A stretch of DNA of 64,000 nt from Kingdonia uniflora (Eukaryota > Streptophyta > Magnoliopsida > Ranunculales > Circaeasteraceae). The stretch covers positions 1,054,001 to 1,118,000 of the forward strand of contig JACGCM010002647.1 in the NCBI GenBank assembly GCA_014058105.1, given 5' to 3'. Positions 63,440 to 64,000 of this stretch are shown here, in pieces. The translations under genes and the position numbers were made by a program. The stretch's first letter is position 1. Each line of letters starts with the position of its first letter. Below the pieces are notes generated by a model. That model did not search any database and was not told the origin of the DNA. It saw only the letters and a program-made list of their open reading frames with translations.

Positions 63440-64000
63440 CTAGGTCGTGTTTGTTTTGCTCCTGAATAAATATTCATTGGTGTTTGTTTTTTTTGCTTAA
63501 AATAATTCAATCATTTTTTTAACACTTATAAGAGCATCTCCTAAAGTGCCTGAGATGCAAAAAAACCAAATTCAAGGTAATCAGACTCAATTTCCCCTAA
63601 GAGTACCTGACTTAGATTTTAAACTAATTCAAATAGGCGCATAACACTTGGGGGCCTGTTTGTATTTTAAATAGGCGCATAAGATTTGGGCGCCTGTTTG
63701 AATTTATAAGAAAAATCAGGCGCCTAAGTCTTAGGCGCCTGTTTCACTGAATCAAATATAACGAACTGTTGTTTCTCTCTTGTCCAATTTTCGCCTAAAG
63801 CTCTCTGCTCTTCAGGTATCTCTCTTTCTCTCTCTCTACACACATTTAGTTTGAATTTTCTTTGTGTAATGCGCGTAAGATTCTATCAAATCCAACACTT
63901 TGTTACTTGTTAATTTATGGTATTCTCATATTTTATGATTCTTGGTGTATTTTAGGGTATTGCAAAATTTTCCCAATATTGTGATTTATTGGTGGAATTT
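63440..64000. other. Upstream intergenic region with GGCGCC palindrome
   Basis: No coding frame recognised. TTATAAGAGCATCTCCTAAA at about 63526 resembles the terminus of the MITE at 27297. AATAGGCGCATAAGATTTGG-like phrases occur twice, and AGGCGCCTAAG-T-CTTAGGCGCCT (63718-63740) is a near-perfect palindrome. A second MITE-like element running off the window is possible. Confidence 0.4.

Overview
This window is a piece of a plant (eudicot-type) nuclear genome. It is spliced, AT-rich, dominated by decayed LTR retrotransposons, and carries two host loci. I cannot name the species. The only clearly intact host gene is on the minus strand at 51193-63254: seven exons joining in phase into a 342-residue METTL10/EFM4-type protein-lysine methyltransferase (Arabidopsis AR401-like). 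Its introns are large and hold transposon debris. A second host locus, minus strand 24731-26665, is a WRINKLED1-type double-AP2 transcription factor with a conserved 9-bp micro-exon, but it has a frameshift in the last exon. A truncated inverted copy of its promoter and first exon lies at 28170-28712.

Layout. 1-11442: Tat-lineage Ty3/gypsy element A (minus strand, 3' LTR cut by the window edge), inserted in the gag region of B. 11443-17665: Ty3/gypsy element B (plus strand), with a probable solo LTR at 13531-15208 splitting RT from RNase H. 18204-20267: non-autonomous element C, with two LTRs, a third LTR piece and an ACTGTAGC minisatellite. 22370-23535: remnant of another gypsy element. 24731-28712: the WRI-like locus and its inverted copy, with a TTA-flanked MITE between the arms. 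28981-32753: a 1.9-kb tandem duplication. 32720-33235: LTR remnant related to the end of B. 33668-50663: a Ty1/copia element. Nested inside it is a second Tat element E (35715-45260, perfect 5-bp TSD AGACC). Nested inside E is a 1.05-kb TIR element (39579-40628) carrying the 5' end of an ANL2-like HD-ZIP IV gene. 51193-63254: the methyltransferase gene.

The most notable structure is shared by Tat elements A and E. Between pol and the 3' LTR each carries, on the strand opposite gag-pol, two genes with their own TATA boxes: a small gene of about 110 codons next to the LTR, and a longer spliced gene with an acidic N-terminus, a conserved globular segment, a short intron at the same place and a C-terminal coiled coil. 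Antisense extra ORFs are known in Tat-type elements. The paired promoters, shared introns and two-gene layout make this a self-contained reverse-strand cassette, best treated as a candidate system. E has lost gag, protease and RT but kept the cassette. All retroelement genes here are interrupted by stops and frameshifts. Everything is read by eye; no alignments or searches were run.
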